Shown: one piece after another, positions 12,664 through 23,613 of the stretch
Position numbering within the stretch: position 1 is the first letter of the stretch
Layout of the letters: every line of letters begins with the position of its first letter
Program-made: the position numbers and the translations under genes
From: Heliopora coerulea
Lineage: Eukaryota > Cnidaria > Anthozoa > Scleralcyonacea > Helioporidae
Direction of reading: 5' to 3'
Length of the DNA: 64,000 nt
Assembly: GCA_030142905.1 (NCBI GenBank)
Contig: JASJOG010000069.1
Span: forward strand, 675,001-739,000
The notes under the pieces: model-generated
Database searches by the model: none
Told to the model about the DNA's origin: nothing
What the model saw: the letters and a program-made list of their open reading frames with translations, nothing else

Positions 12664-15600
12664 CTGAAAGATAAGAAAAGAATTAATTACCAACACAGTA
12701 CTACAGTAAAGGTGGGTTTCCATTTGGTCCAGAATGTCGCGCGTGCGATAGCTGCGTTGTTAAAATTGAATAGATTTCTGCTTGGTTCCATTCGAGAGCT
12801 CCTAAGACAAAAGGAATAGTCGCGCGCACGACAGTTTCCACCAAGTGGAAATCCACCATAAGTAACGTTCGAAGGAGAAGGAATTAAGTGTATTAATTCG
12901 TTAGTGTTCATAAACATTTCGTGATATTTCGGTCAAAATTTTAAAATTTGACGCCAAACCAAAACGTGAGTATTTCAAAGTCCACTCTAAAAAGACAAGC
13001 AAAAATTCAGTTCCCAGAAATAATTTGGTGCTGCAAGACGACTTGCTTCAAGATCAAGGGCCCTTGCAGGTGTTTCTGCTACATTCCCTGAAAGTATTTT
13101 GCATGATCTTGGTTGACATTTCTAGCGCAAACATCAATTTGGATTAAATCATGCCAAACCATCCTCTAGGACCAGAACCCAAAAATAAAAGCTTTAGCAA
13201 TCCTGCATTCAAATGCAATAAAAATGTAGAGTATGAAGTTGCAAACTTCATATCTGCTCTTGGGAATACAGCGATAAATGTGCAAAGCAATTTACAAAAT
13301 GAGTGGCTGTTCTGTATCCGGATATATTACCGAGTGATCTAAGCCAAGTGTCTTTATATCCCGATACAGAACAGTCACGAAATTTGAAAAAAAAAACTTG
13401 ATCTAAGACGTCTTTGAAATGTCGAACAAAGGTCCCTAAAGGTAAGACCAAAAGTAAAAAGAACTTAGTTTTACGGTAAAAACGCGAGCAGAAAGCTGCA
13501 GCAGTGTCCAAAAATATGGTACAGAACTGATTTTTTTATTAATCAGTATAAAATTAGCATATTCTTAAAAAAAACCTTTAATAAACAGACTGTTGAGAAA
13601 GGGGCAGGACTCCGAAATGTCGAGATGCTGTTTATCAAAGGTTTTTCTTGATGAATATATACATAATATATGATATATAATATACATACATCAGGTATGA
13701 TATATCATATATGTAATATATCACAGATAAATCATATATGATATGTAACATATGATATATATATATATAAACATACAGATAAATAAATATATAAATAGAT
13801 AAATATATAGATCACATATATATTAAGAATTGTATGTCCTGAAGTCATTCCGGAGGCACAGTGTGGTTTCCGTTCGGGAAGAGGCACTGTTGATATGATC
13901 TTTACGGCTAGACAACCCCAGGAAACGTGTATTGAACAGCGAATGCCTTCGTAACAAGTCTTTGTTGATCTTACAAGGGCATTCGACACCGTCAATCGTG
14001 ACGCTTCATGGAAAACCTTAGGTAAATTTGGGTGTCCCCCAAGCTTTGTCGACCAGTTTAGGCAACTCAATCGCAATATGAAGGCTCAAGTCAACTTCAA
14101 TGGCCAGCTATCTGAACAATTATCTGTCGACAACGGCGTGAAGCAAGGTGACATCCCTGCTCCAACTCTCTTTTCAATCTGTCTTTCTGCCGTCCTCTGT
14201 TTGCATTTCACGATTGTAATCTTGGTGTGATGATTCGTTTTTGTACCACGGGGAAAGTTTTTAATTTTCGGCGATTTAACGCAAAGTCAAAGACCTCAGA
14301 CTATCTTGTCAGGGAGCTTCTTTATGCGGATGATGCTGACCTTGTTGCACATTCCGTTGTGGACATGCAGTACATCATGGAGCATTTTGCGAATGCATGT
14401 AAATGTTTTGGATCGACCATTAGCTTGGATAATGGCCAACGCAGAGCCTGACATACACGTTTATGGAAGCAGGCTGAAAGTTGTGAAGAGTTTTGTCTAT
14501 CTTTGTAGCACTCTGGCTAGCGATGGTTCCTTAGACGCTGCGATCACAGAACGAATCAACAAGGCATCAGTAGCGTTTGGGAATCTGGAAGACAGGGCTT
14601 GGTCAGATCGGAACATTACAATTAACACCAAGCTTGCTGTGTATGAGACTTGTGTGATGACCTTTTTTATATGCCTCTGAGACGTGGAACTTGTATCAAC
14701 ATTAAATTAAGGTGCTCGAAGGGTTTCAGTAACATTGCCTTAAATACTGTACCTTTTAGGTATCAAATGGAAAAATTTAACTCCAGATACAGAGGTATTG
14801 CAGAAAGCTAAGAATGCATGCAAGTATCTCCATGCGTGTAATGAAAAATCAGATGAGGTGGACTGGTCATTTACTAAGACTGGGAGATGACTGGCTTCCT
14901 TAGCGGATATTTTATGGGGAGCTCTCTGAGGGCAAGCGTCCTCAACATAAGCCAAGGAAAAGATTTAAGGATGACTTCAAGGACAACCTGCGACGCATGC
15001 AGATTAATGCCGAGAATTGGGAAAGCCTTGTAATTGAGCGTGACGAGTGTAGAGTTCATATCCACGAGGGTCTTGAGGAATATGAAGCAAACCGAATCTC
15101 TCGTGCAGAACTCAAGCGTGCGGGTCGTAAGCAGGATATCTCAAACATTCCCAGTGATCTAAGTTATGTCTGGACTTGCAATCTTTGCAATCGCATCCTG
15201 TTATCTAAAGCGGGCTATCTCAACCACATAAAATCGCACAATTCACGGTGTTCTGCTGCTCGTAGAGCTGCCTGCAACTCTCCTGTACATAAGTCCTCTG
15301 TGCACGCTTGCACCATGTGCCCCTAGGTCTGCAAGTCTGCTGGTGGGCTCAAACGTCATCTTTTGGTGCACAACAGAGGGATACCGGCCGCTACAAATCA
15401 GAATACACCTTTCCAATGCTCAATCTGCAACCTGGTATGCAAATCTGCTACCGGTTTGAAGAGTCACCTCAGAGCATACGGACGACGCAAGTAAGAAGTG
15501 GAGGAATGGCAATCATCTGTTAAGATGTAGCAATCAACATACAGTATATAGATATAGGTATATAGATAAATATATAGATAATATATATATATATATAGAA

Positions 15601-18600
15601 TTGTATATATAAATTTTCTCGTAATGGCTCTATTCTACGTTTGAACATCTACTGTACTGATGAACAGGGCTCTTTTCTGTCATTTTGTAGCAGTTGTGGT
15701 CTCACATTACTTCCTTTATACAGTATTATTTCCAAATACAAGAGCCATAGCCACCCACCATCTTTACTTTTATTTGTTACATAGCTAAACCCCTGACAAA
15801 TATTTTCATCAGCTGATGCATTTTACTGCTTTCTGTACTCCATTTTTCCCAGAGATTTGCTTATCAGTTTAAGGTGCAAAACTGCTGAATATTCTACTAA
15901 AGAAACTCCTAGAAATAATGGAACACTGGTTTCCTGGAATGAAAGGATTTCAGCTAGGATAAAAACTGTTTTGGTCCTGCCATTTTAGGTATTTTCTGTA
16001 CAATACAACTGTATATACATTAGTAAACTAAGTTAACATACCAACACATTCTTCCTGTTTACTGTTAGCTTGGCAACGAAGACAAGCATCTAAAACAGCA
16101 AAACAATATAAATGGTAACTTAAGAAAAGTCCTCTATACTTCAAAATTGAGATGTATACAAAGAAACAAACTCTAAAAAATTCCTCTTGTTAACACAAGA
16201 TTTGAGTTGTGGAAAACATGAATATAAAATAGTAATATTTTCACTTTATTACAAAGTCACTCTCAAACCTAGTAATTGCAGATAATCAGTTATCTATTTA
16301 TAAATATACCCAACAAAGATGCCATCATTGGCACAAACAAGGAAGCTATGAAAAATTACAAAGGAACCATATGACAAAGGTCTTCTTCACTTTCATAATA
16401 GAAGTAATTAAGGAAAAAATGAATGCTCTTTACTTGTTTTGAGATCACAGTTCAGCAGTAGTTTGCAAAATTTTATAAAAAGTGCATTAAATTCATTGAA
16501 TACTAGATTCTTGAAATCACAGCTGTGTTGTGAGAGAGAAATGTCATTGAAATTGGGTAAGAAGCTATTTAAGTTAGTTACAGTAAGCACTGTGTATCAT
16601 AATGGTCAAGAAAATGCTAGGAAGTTGCACTGCTTATAAAAATCAAAAATCAGAATGTTCTGAAAAACAATTTGAAAGAGAACTCTTGGTTTTTAACTAT
16701 GTATATATTGATGGTTGCTACTGCAATAAATGACTTGGCATGTAACATTGCTTTATGAAATTTCAGATATTTTGTCTTTGTTCAAAATAAAGGAATTTTC
16801 ATTTTGTCATTAGTAATGATCAAAATTTAACTGGTATGTCTAAATTTTGTTGAATTTTGACATCAAGTGCACACACTCTATATTGGCCTCTGTAATAAAG
16901 TTGGATGGTATAGGAATTTCTATACTGGTATTCGGTACTCCAAAAATACCACAGTATACTGGTATATTGTTACAATTTCTAGTCATTGTGTAATCTACAG
17001 CTGACTCCACACGACTCAAACTTTTAAGGAAAAATAGGAAAATGCTTGTATTATAATTTTATTGGAGGTCATCAAATCACCTCAAATTGGAGGGATAAAA
17101 CTGAGTTTTACCTTTATTATGTATTTCAGCTCTATATTTAAAGTTTAAAACAGCAGGTTTTTCTGTAAAATATTGCCTGAGATGGGCAGGAATGAGGGCA
17201 GTTTTGTGAAACTTTGAAAATACAAGAGAGTGAAATTGAACCTTAACTTAACAAGGACCTATGTGATTACTTTATAACAGATGGCAAAAGATATTGAAGT
17301 GGGACTTCAAACATTCATTAAACTGTCGATAAGTAACTAAAGGTAACTGTAAGATAACCAGTTTATCTAAGAGGAATGCTGGTATACTGGTATTACATCC
17401 AAGCCAATACTGCTATACTGGTATCAACTAAATACCGTGAATAACTAAAATACCATTATATTGCTCAACTTTACTCTGTAAATACTTATGAAAAACATCA
17501 ATACAAGAATTGCAGAGTTTTAAATCAAGAATATGAACTGTACCATCCTGGGGTCAGTTGTTCAAAGCATAATTAGTGCTAATCTAGGATTACCAATTAA
17601 TCATTAGTTTTGGTTTCATTTATTTTGGCTGAAAAATCTAGTTCAAATTTCACAGCTTAAAACCTTTTGACAGTGTAGATGCAAAATCTGTTAAAGAAAA
17701 TTCCAACTTTTCTCTGCTAATCACCTTTTGAACAACTGGACCTTGAAAAATACAAATTATAAAATTAAGATCACTGTCCATGCTGTTTAGTTTGTTTGGA
17801 AAGAAAGGACTTGTGAAAGGTTTAATAATGACCACAATGTCATGAACATAATGGCAGCAAAAATTAACAACTACAGAATCACTTGAATTAGAAATAAGTC
17901 TTTCAGGTAAAAACTGAGAAATTTAAACTGAAGTAAGACCAAGTCAACAGCTTTATAATAAAATTTAGGACACAACATGCTTAACATTAATTAAATATTT
18001 TATGTACTTCTTGCAAAGTTCTACCATTTTTTTGGCAGTGCTGCCTTAAGTTTTCAGACTAATGCTTTTATATGAGAAAATTCACACCTGTTACTTGCCA
18101 GAAAGTCTTATTCAAAATAAACTTGAGAAACTGAATGTCAAATTTGTCTAGGCAAATGATGTGAAGGCATATGTTCAGTGCAAATTTTGTTTTATCAAAG
18201 AGATAACCAAACCATATCATTTGATATATTTTGCATCCTTTCTGTGGATTACACAAAACCATCTCCTTCATAAAGTTCTGTCTTTGCTGGGGCACTTTTG
18301 TATGTATCACATTATATATAATTTCTTCCTTTTAATAGTTGATTCCTGTTTCATACTGCTTCATGTCAGCACCAGCATTTGGATCAAAGATTTGGTGGCA
18401 CCAATACCCTACCAAAGTGACAATGCAAATTCATTTCCCTTTTGAGAATTACATAAGTAGCAATGGTCTGTTTTTATATAATAAAGGGTTATTCAAAGTT
18501 GTAGGAAATGGCCAGGGGAACAAATCCATATTCAAAACAAACTTTTTAACCTTTTCATGAAAATTAATTACCTGTGAACTAAGCAAAACCAAAAAACTTA

Positions 18601-19234
18601 TGTAGGTTGTAATTTCTGGCATTTATGTTTGTCTCTCCAGCAAGCAAACAAAGTTGGTGAACATTACACTGCACACTACAGTATCTGTGTAAAGACCACA
18701 TAATAAGTTGGGAGTGGCAAATGGTGATATTTCACTCAAGACGTTACATGTGATCACAGAAATCTCGGAGGTTCCATGTTGGTAATAACTTCAAAAATCA
18801 AACATTAAGAAGATTAAACAATAAGGAAAATCTTCTTGGTAAATAACAGTGTTACCCAAATTCGGAATATACAGTATGTACTGCAATTAAGGACTAAATT
18901 GTGTTTCCAACGAGCCAAAACTGTATTCAAAAAGGACTTAAAAATGTAAAAAATAATATCATTCTTAGCCTAATTTACAAATTTTACACGGGTAGTCAGA
19001 AAAACGAGAAGCGATAAACCACACAACAAAGTGTTTCAGTAAAGTTGTAAACTGACCCATAACTTGAACACGACAGATGGCACACGTATCACACTCCACA
19101 TCCCAAGACCACATTGCTACTGCATTCCACTTCTTTAAGGTAAACATTTTTTCATCTTTTGAACGTTTTGGCTCAGTCATTTCTTTCACTTTTGCGTCTT
19201 TGTCAACATTTCCTGCCCCCTCGCCTGTGGCCAT
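12545..19234 (-). CDS. RNF7: RING-box protein 2 (RNF7/RBX2/SAG), complete, three exons
   Basis: Catalytic RING subunit of cullin-RING ubiquitin ligases, mainly CUL5. It recruits the E2 and also serves as E3 for NEDD8 on the cullin. Exons on the minus strand: 19234-19057, 16089-16042 and 12663-12545; 345 bp, 114 aa, against 113 aa in human. The start ATG (19234) has a good context (aaaATGGC). Residues 1-30 form a variable charged N terminus. Then follow [20 protein letters not shown] (the beta strand that enters the cullin), [20 protein letters not shown], the loop [13 protein letters not shown], and [17 protein letters not shown] ending in TAA. All zinc ligands of the RBX-type RING are present. 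[24 protein letters not shown] distinguishes RBX2 from RBX1. Introns of 2.97 and 3.38 kb carry repeats. It looks functional. Confidence 0.96.
12710..12858. mobile_element. MITE, PIF/Harbinger-like (149 bp, TAA target duplication)
   Basis: Terminal inverted repeats AGGTGGGTTTCCATTTGG (12710-12727) and CCAAGTGGAAATCCACCA (12841-12858), two or three mismatches in 18, flanked by TAA at 12707-12709 and 12859-12861. Second inner inverted pair GCGCGTGCGA / TCGCGCGCAC. A 3-bp TAA/TTA duplication suits PIF/Harbinger. It lies only 47 bp upstream of the RNF7 exon 3 acceptor. Confidence 0.7.
13303..13376. repeat. Hairpin-forming short inverted repeat
   Basis: Arms TGGCTGTTCTGTATCCGGATATA (start 13303) and TATATCCCGATACAGAACAG (end about 13374), loop about 27 bp. 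Resembles the tip of a foldback MITE. Confidence 0.6.
13590..13624 (+). other. Hammerhead-like core (CTGTTGAG...CTCCGAAATG)
   Basis: CTGTTGAG, about 15 bases, then CTCCGAAATGTCGAG, resembling the CUGANGA...GAAA core of retroelement hammerheads but with an inserted T in the first box. Matches the minus-strand site at 43851-43883. Likely the remnant of a Penelope-type or related element end. Confidence 0.35.
13655..13829. repeat. TA/GATA-rich low-complexity tract
   Basis: ATATATGATATATAATATAC passing into TAAATATATAAATAGATAAA-type sequence, directly abutting the LINE at 13830. Confidence 0.85.
13830..15505 (+). mobile_element. Non-LTR retrotransposon 3' half: RT plus C-terminal zinc fingers, decayed
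   Basis: Reverse transcriptase of a LINE lacking its 5' end. RT motifs in order: [20 protein letters not shown] (about 13852-13911); [16 protein letters not shown] (13956-14003, motif A, one stop before it); [20 protein letters not shown] (14128-14187, motif B); then, in another frame, [14 protein letters not shown] (14313-14354, motif C with YADD catalytic box); [16 protein letters not shown] (14489 on) and thumb-like VYETCVM. After a frameshifted gap the 3' end encodes a Cys/His region: [20 protein letters not shown] (15177 on), a related [15 protein letters not shown] and [20 protein letters not shown], three C2H2-like fingers. At least four frame breaks. Sits in RNF7 intron 2. Clade not assigned. 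Confidence 0.9.
15540..15622. repeat. TATAGATA-rich low-complexity tract
   Basis: TATATAGATATAGGTATATAG then a (AT)n run. It matches the tract on the other side of the LINE, including AGATAAATATATAGAT and AGAATTGTAT on both sides. Confidence 0.85.
16042..16089 (-). CDS. RNF7: RNF7 exon 2 (48 bp)
   Basis: Minus-strand exon between acceptor gttttag and donor GTATGT. Encodes [16 protein letters not shown] with a split D at its start and a split V at its end. Both phases (1/1) agree with exons 1 and 3. Confidence 0.94.
16090..19056 (-). other. RNF7 intron 1
   Basis: About 3 kb without recognisable genes. A copy of the TTTGAGAGTGACTTTGTAAT motif lies on the minus strand at 16213-16268. No terminal repeats seen elsewhere. 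Confidence 0.6.
19057..19234 (-). CDS. RNF7: RNF7 exon 1 (coding part)
   Basis: ATG at 19234-19232, 59 codons plus one base, ending ATG-G before donor GTCAGT. Encodes [19 protein letters not shown], a charged linker, then [20 protein letters not shown] and [11 protein letters not shown]. An upstream in-frame Met at 19315 exists, but the intervening residues look like untranslated repeat sequence, and MATG fits the family length. Confidence 0.94.
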
Positions 19235-19257
19235 TTTGACGTTTGCGAAACATACTG

Positions 19258-19755
19258 TGTATGAACCACTGACCTCTATAATATACCTGGACCGCGGGTG
19301 CTCCGAAGAAATCAACCACAGCGAGTGTCCGAAAAACGACGACGTAACTGGAGGTCCTTTTACTCTTGATGGATGCCACTGACCTTTGAGAAAGAGAGCT
19401 ATTTACAGTATGATCAGTGGCGTAACGGACTATGGTCAGGGTTAGAGCAACTCCTAAGGGCCCCCGATCTCTATAGGGCCCCCGATGAATCTGTAAAGAC
19501 AATTGAGATAAAATATATGTCGATACCAAGGAGGGTAATGGGGCCCCAAACGAAAATCTCCTAAGGGCCCACAGTAGTTCCGTTACGCTACTAAGCATGA
19601 TACCTAGACAGAAGGCTCGTTCGTGAAAGCTTGTTTACGTTTGGTCACTTTTCGTATTTCTGATTTACTCTCATTTTAACCTTCTGGTTGTGGGTTTTTT
19701 TCTTAACTACCCACAAAAGAACTTGTTTGGAAGCCACTTCGTAAGTTTTCTTTGT
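19258..19755 (+). repeat. Dispersed repeat R, copy 1, at the RNF7 promoter
   Basis: Shares ordered blocks with 49395-49690 (+) and 50175-50295 (-): CACTGACCTCTAT, TATACCTGGAC, CAGCGAGTGTCCGAAAAACG, GGAGGTCCTTTTACTC, ACAGAAGGCTCGTT, CACTTTTCGTAT, CTTCTGGTTGTGG, AACTACCCACAAAAGAAC and TTTGGAAGCCACTT. Its left edge lies about 25 bp upstream of the RNF7 start codon, so the RNF7 5' UTR and core promoter lie in or next to it. Interrupted by a hAT MITE (19415-19593) and cut on the right by the Crypton at 19756. Confidence 0.75.
19415..19593. mobile_element. hAT-type MITE (179 bp) with 8-bp target duplication
   Basis: Ends CAGTGGCGTAACGGA and, reversed, TAGTAGCGTAACGGA. Flanks AGTATGAT (19407-19414) and AGCATGAT (19594-19601), one mismatch in 8. 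The interior is rich in AAGGGCCCCCGAT-like blocks. The repeat R copy at 49.4 kb shows the uninterrupted site. The 8-bp duplication and CAGTGGCG ends fit the hAT superfamily. Confidence 0.8.
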
Positions 19756-21572
19756 AATACTAGAAATACGTGCACGCAACAAACCTTCGCCCACCCTTCT
19801 TATATATCTCTGGGGAATCCGAGTTAGATTAATAATTTTTCAAAATTGTCAAAAAGACAAATCCTCCTAAATATAACTGGAGTCTGGAAGAGGGAATGCA
19901 ACAAAGAAAACACAACATTTGGCCAAAAAAATTAGCAACCTAACCTGGAAATTATTTTACATTTAAACTGCTTATCGTTATATTTACGTTTAAAATTTCG
20001 ATTCTGTTTTATTAAAACAAAACGTTCGGTGAGAATAACCTTTAACAGTTTAATAAATGATATGAGATCCATTCTGACAATTCTACTGCTAAACAATGGA
20101 TATTCGTATCAAGACCCTGTATTAGTTGCGATTTTGAGGTATTTCGAGTCGTTTTCCAATCAAACTTTTCACTCACTTTGCTTTAAAGAAAGATCTTTTA
20201 TTAGATGGCCAGGCTTTCAGTCTTAAAATTCGAACATCCTCAAAGGTTTCCGGTCGAATACCAGCATTACAGACAGGTCATGATTGAAAAATTGTTTTTG
20301 ATATTTTTTGTCTTAAAAAACTGATAAATTCTACTTTATCTCAAAGTTGGTTGCAAATGTCTATTAGAAGTGCTTTGATGAAGATTTATGCTAAGTATTC
20401 ATCCGGAGGTACAAAACTTTAGTGACGAGGATGAAACGAATTACGAAACTGACGAAACAAACAAAGAAAACATGAACAAATTCTGAATCTTTATTGCTGA
20501 CCAAAAAGCGGAAAAATAGATAACATACAACAAAATACGACAAGCAAACCTTGTGCAAGTTTTGGTCGAAAGAAAAACGAGGAGAGAGAAGTAAAAGACG
20601 TACTTTTTTCTTCTGTAAAACTTTCGTAAAAAAGAAAAATGGCGTAGCGTACAAACCTGCAACTCTTACGTGTTTTCAACTAAGCATTAAGCGCACCTCA
20701 ACCCAAAGGGTTCAACGGTGAATTTGCAAACAGAAGACTGCTTCAAACTTTTAAACTTTCTTGAGAGATTTTAAAATCCTGATGGAAGCATTACTGGTTG
20801 AATACAGTAAAGGTCATCATCCACAAGCCCCAGAGAAGTGAGAAAGACTGAAGTGGACAACTGTTTCGCCGAGGGATAGTTTGGTCACCAAAAACAAGTA
20901 GCTTTGCAACGTGTTACCTGGTGGTTGTTTACCTTGGATTTTTGTTTCGAGCCAGAAATAAATCCCGACGTCTTCAGTGGGGCGACATTTCATACGGAGG
21001 ACGATCCTGAATGAAGCAATGAAATCCTTGTGTGGAAAGCGGAGAGAGCATCCAAAGTCTGTCACGGTCTGGACAAGTCTTCGGGACGATGAGTATTTTA
21101 TCCCACTTCTCAAACAACTGACCATGAACGCTGTCCGGTTACATACTACAAAATGTTCAAAAGCCATCGTCCTGCAGAGATGAATGAACCAGAATCTTTA
21201 TTCTACTTTACCAATAAACACCAGCAAAATCCAGGCGATAATTTATGGTACAAGAAGTCTTCCTTAGGGAAGAATGAAGTCGGGAAGCCACTTTTAAAAG
21301 CTGCTCAAAACAATTCTGTTCACTGAGCTTGTATTTCAAAGCTACTCGTTTCAGACGTACCTGTGATTGTGTAGCCCAGGTAAGTGGTTGCCAGAACGTG
21401 AAAAGTCTCGAGATTTATGCAAATCAGCATCTATTCAACTTCAGCGAAGAGTGTCGTTTACACTTAGTCGCTTAGCAAATGTCCTGACAACAAGCGAGTT
21501 CCATTACGTCTTTTGTTAATATAAATCAGAAACAACCGAGAAAAAAGGACTGCTGCAAAAAGTGAACAGTTG
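19756..21572 (+). mobile_element. Crypton-like tyrosine recombinase element, copy 1 (decayed)
   Basis: Begins CTAGAAATACGTGCACGCAA and is the inverted counterpart of 30789-32285. Plus-strand frames give DEDETNYETDETNKENMNKF, then FIADQKAEK and KREEREVKDVLF (N-terminal SAM-like part, compare NENTKxKTxxD..EFL..NExREVxDIP of Crypton/DUF3504 recombinases). Near 21390-21430 comes RTCDCVAQVSGCQNVKSLEI, where the family has RKT...LSGHKNxKSLxxY around the tyrosine nucleophile. Many stops and frameshifts: a dead copy. Recognition rests on the better preserved minus-strand copy. Confidence 0.65.
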
Positions 21573-21577
21573 GCAAA

Positions 21578-21688
21578 GAAACATGAATGACGTCATTTTA
21601 ACCAGAAAAATATCTAGTGAAAACACGAGGCGTAGCCGAGTGTTTTCATTAAGCATTTTTCTAGTTGAAATGACGTCATTCATGTTTC
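21578..21688. mobile_element. Foldback MITE (111 bp, about 50-bp arms)
   Basis: Starts GAAACATGAATGACGTCATT and ends AATGACGTCATTCATGTTTC, so the outer 20 bp are a perfect inverted repeat. The arms continue through AACYAGAAAAAT and GAAAACAC to a short loop around CGAGGCGTAGCCGAG. Immediately follows the end of the Crypton homology. The element at 33339-33515 has related ends. Confidence 0.75.
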
Positions 21689-21785
21689 TATCACAGCACA
21701 GAGACACTCAAGCAATTTCCTATTTGTTAAATAGAAACATAGATACACAAGGCGAAATTTTTCTCCCTAGTCACCAAGTGTGTAA

Positions 21786-22289
21786 AAGAACTCCACGCAC
21801 GTCGAGATTAGTAAGTTATTAGCTTTAGGACAAGATAAAGAGAGAAAATCAAAACAACAAAAGATATTGAAGGAAACCAAAGCGTTCTCTGCCTCAGAAA
21901 TTGAATTGATTCTCCCAAAATTTGGCATAGTTTTAGAACAGCCTTGAAATGTAACCACATCACAAGCTTCTGATATTCCTGTTGTTACTAAAATCAGACC
22001 ACCAGTATTATCTTCCAACAAAATAAAAGTTTGTCAAATTAAAATTGAAGAAAATTCACAACCGTCGTTTCTTTATGTTGATAAGGTCACCCGTAACTAT
22101 GTTGTTTCTCATGCAGCACCAAACCAAACTCATACGACACAGATTATGCAATTATTGACCAATATTCGTTCTTTTCTCAATGACAAATTGCCCGGGTACC
22201 TTTTTCTCCTTTTAATTGGGAAACATGCATGTTTAGCAAAACACAAGCACTCTTATGCTTCTATGCTTTACCGTCATCTTTCTCACTGA
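21786..22289 (+). pseudogene. Unidentified decayed coding frame (167 codons, one internal TGA)
   Basis: One frame stays open from 21786 to a TGA at 22287-22289 except for TGA 21945-21947. Composition is protein-like: STHVEISKLLALGQDKERKS, AFSASEIELILPKFGIVLEQ, then after the stop SDIPVVTKIRPPVLSSNKIK, SFLYVDKVTRNYVVSHAAP and QLLTNIRSFLNDKLPGYLFL. No start codon or splice pair was chosen. I do not recognise the family; given the surroundings a transposon-encoded protein (for example a gag-like or DNA-transposon accessory ORF) is likely. No function is claimed. Confidence 0.45.
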
Positions 22290-22744
22290 AGTTTTCTCAA
22301 AATGTCCGATAATTAGACATTTGGCGAGTGTCCGTGACAGCTACACAGTGCTATCTTTTCATTGTGTACTTAGTTAAGTAGTTCATAGCAAGGACGCAGC
22401 CAGAAATTTGAAAAGGGGGGTCGTTTTTGATCCAAAACCCCCCTACCCCAAAAAAACCAATACACATACAAAATTATGTTAAGTATGTGTTTAGTTTATG
22501 TTAACAACATCCGACGTCAAAGGCGGCAAAAAGAGTAAAAGCAACTTCAGGGTAACTCAGGACATTAAAGCTGAGGGTTAACATAAAAAATCCCTCATTA
22601 CCCCCCACCAGTTGCACCGGACTTCCCCCTCGTTGCACCCATAGTTAATAGGATTTTTAATATTAGGCACTTTTGTTAGTATTGATTGTAGCGTTTAATC
22701 AGCTGAGGACAGCTGAAACGGAGAAGGGGGGAATGTTATGAAAG

Positions 22745-22769
22745 AGCTAATCATACCCCAGTCTTACAT
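22745..22769 (-). repeat. Inverted copy of the LTR-like edge
   Basis: Reverse complement reads TGTAAGACTGGGGTATGATT, nearly identical to the edges at 22849 and 26094 but facing the other way, 79 bp from the left LTR-like repeat. It is preceded by the purine run GAGAAGGGGGGAA, so this may instead be the start of another LTR. Confidence 0.5.
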
Positions 22770-22848
22770 CTCTACTTTGTCTGCATGTCTTTTGGTATGT
22801 TGCTTTGACTCTCATTATTGACTTTATGAATATTTAATTATTTATCTT

Positions 22849-23613
22849 TGTAAGACTGGGATACCATTAGCTCGACGCGAGGTAGAACAGGATCTTCATT
22901 ACCAGGTCAACGAAATGACGTAAAACTTTAAAATAAGGATATCAGTTCTTTGAGATAATAACAGTTTGTAAATAGTGTTTAAGTATCGTTCCCTCTGCCG
23001 TAGCCTTTCTGCTCACTACTGATTAATTCCTAAGTTTGAGACTTCTATTATTCTCTTCAAATGATAGATAAATAATACAGTTTCAAGTGCTTTCTGTAAT
23101 CTTCTCAGCAACATAGAAGGTAGAAATACGAGGTTGTGGCTGAGAGCGAGCAAAACTAGGCTCCACACTGTTTACATAGATGAGTCCATACCCATAAGAA
23201 TTTACTCAAGTTCCAGTCACTCAATATTGAATACAATGAATAAATTTGATCCGTATTATTCTTTATTACAGAACAATGATATCAGATAAAACTTTAACAC
23301 TAATTGATACAAATTATAAACGGTAAAGGATTAAGCCTTTGTCAACTGAGTAAACAAACTACATGTGAGGTTCAGCAAGAAATCTAGCAAAATCCCTAAG
23401 TAACGAAGATCGGCCGAAGGTATCTGTTCAAACAGTGCCACGGATGCAATCTAAAAGTTAAACCATGCAAAAAGCCAACTGCAAGCCATACATTGCAGCT
23501 GCATTTGCACAAGTGGAAGTAGTTCACAATCATTCATAACTCTCTATGTAAATATTAATGCTTCTTCATAATATTATTTGTACAGGCAGATTTCAATTCA
23601 TATTCATGTTTCA
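22849..23613. repeat. LTR-like direct repeat, left copy (765 bp)
   Basis: Strongly similar over its length to 26094-27809 minus the hAT insertion there. Edges TGTAAGACTGGG and CATGTTTCA, i.e. TG...CA on either strand. Shared blocks include GATATCAGTTCTTTRAGATA, AATAACAGTTTGTAAATAGT, ATCAGATAAAACTTTAACAC and GATCGGCCGAAGGTATCTGT. Interpreted as a long terminal repeat of a retrotransposon about 5 kb long. No matching target duplication was found outside the pair. Confidence 0.6.

Noticed and set aside
12514..12723. Minus-strand open frame covering RNF7 exon 3
   Set aside because: It reads the exon in the wrong frame; the RING residues appear only in the spliced frame.
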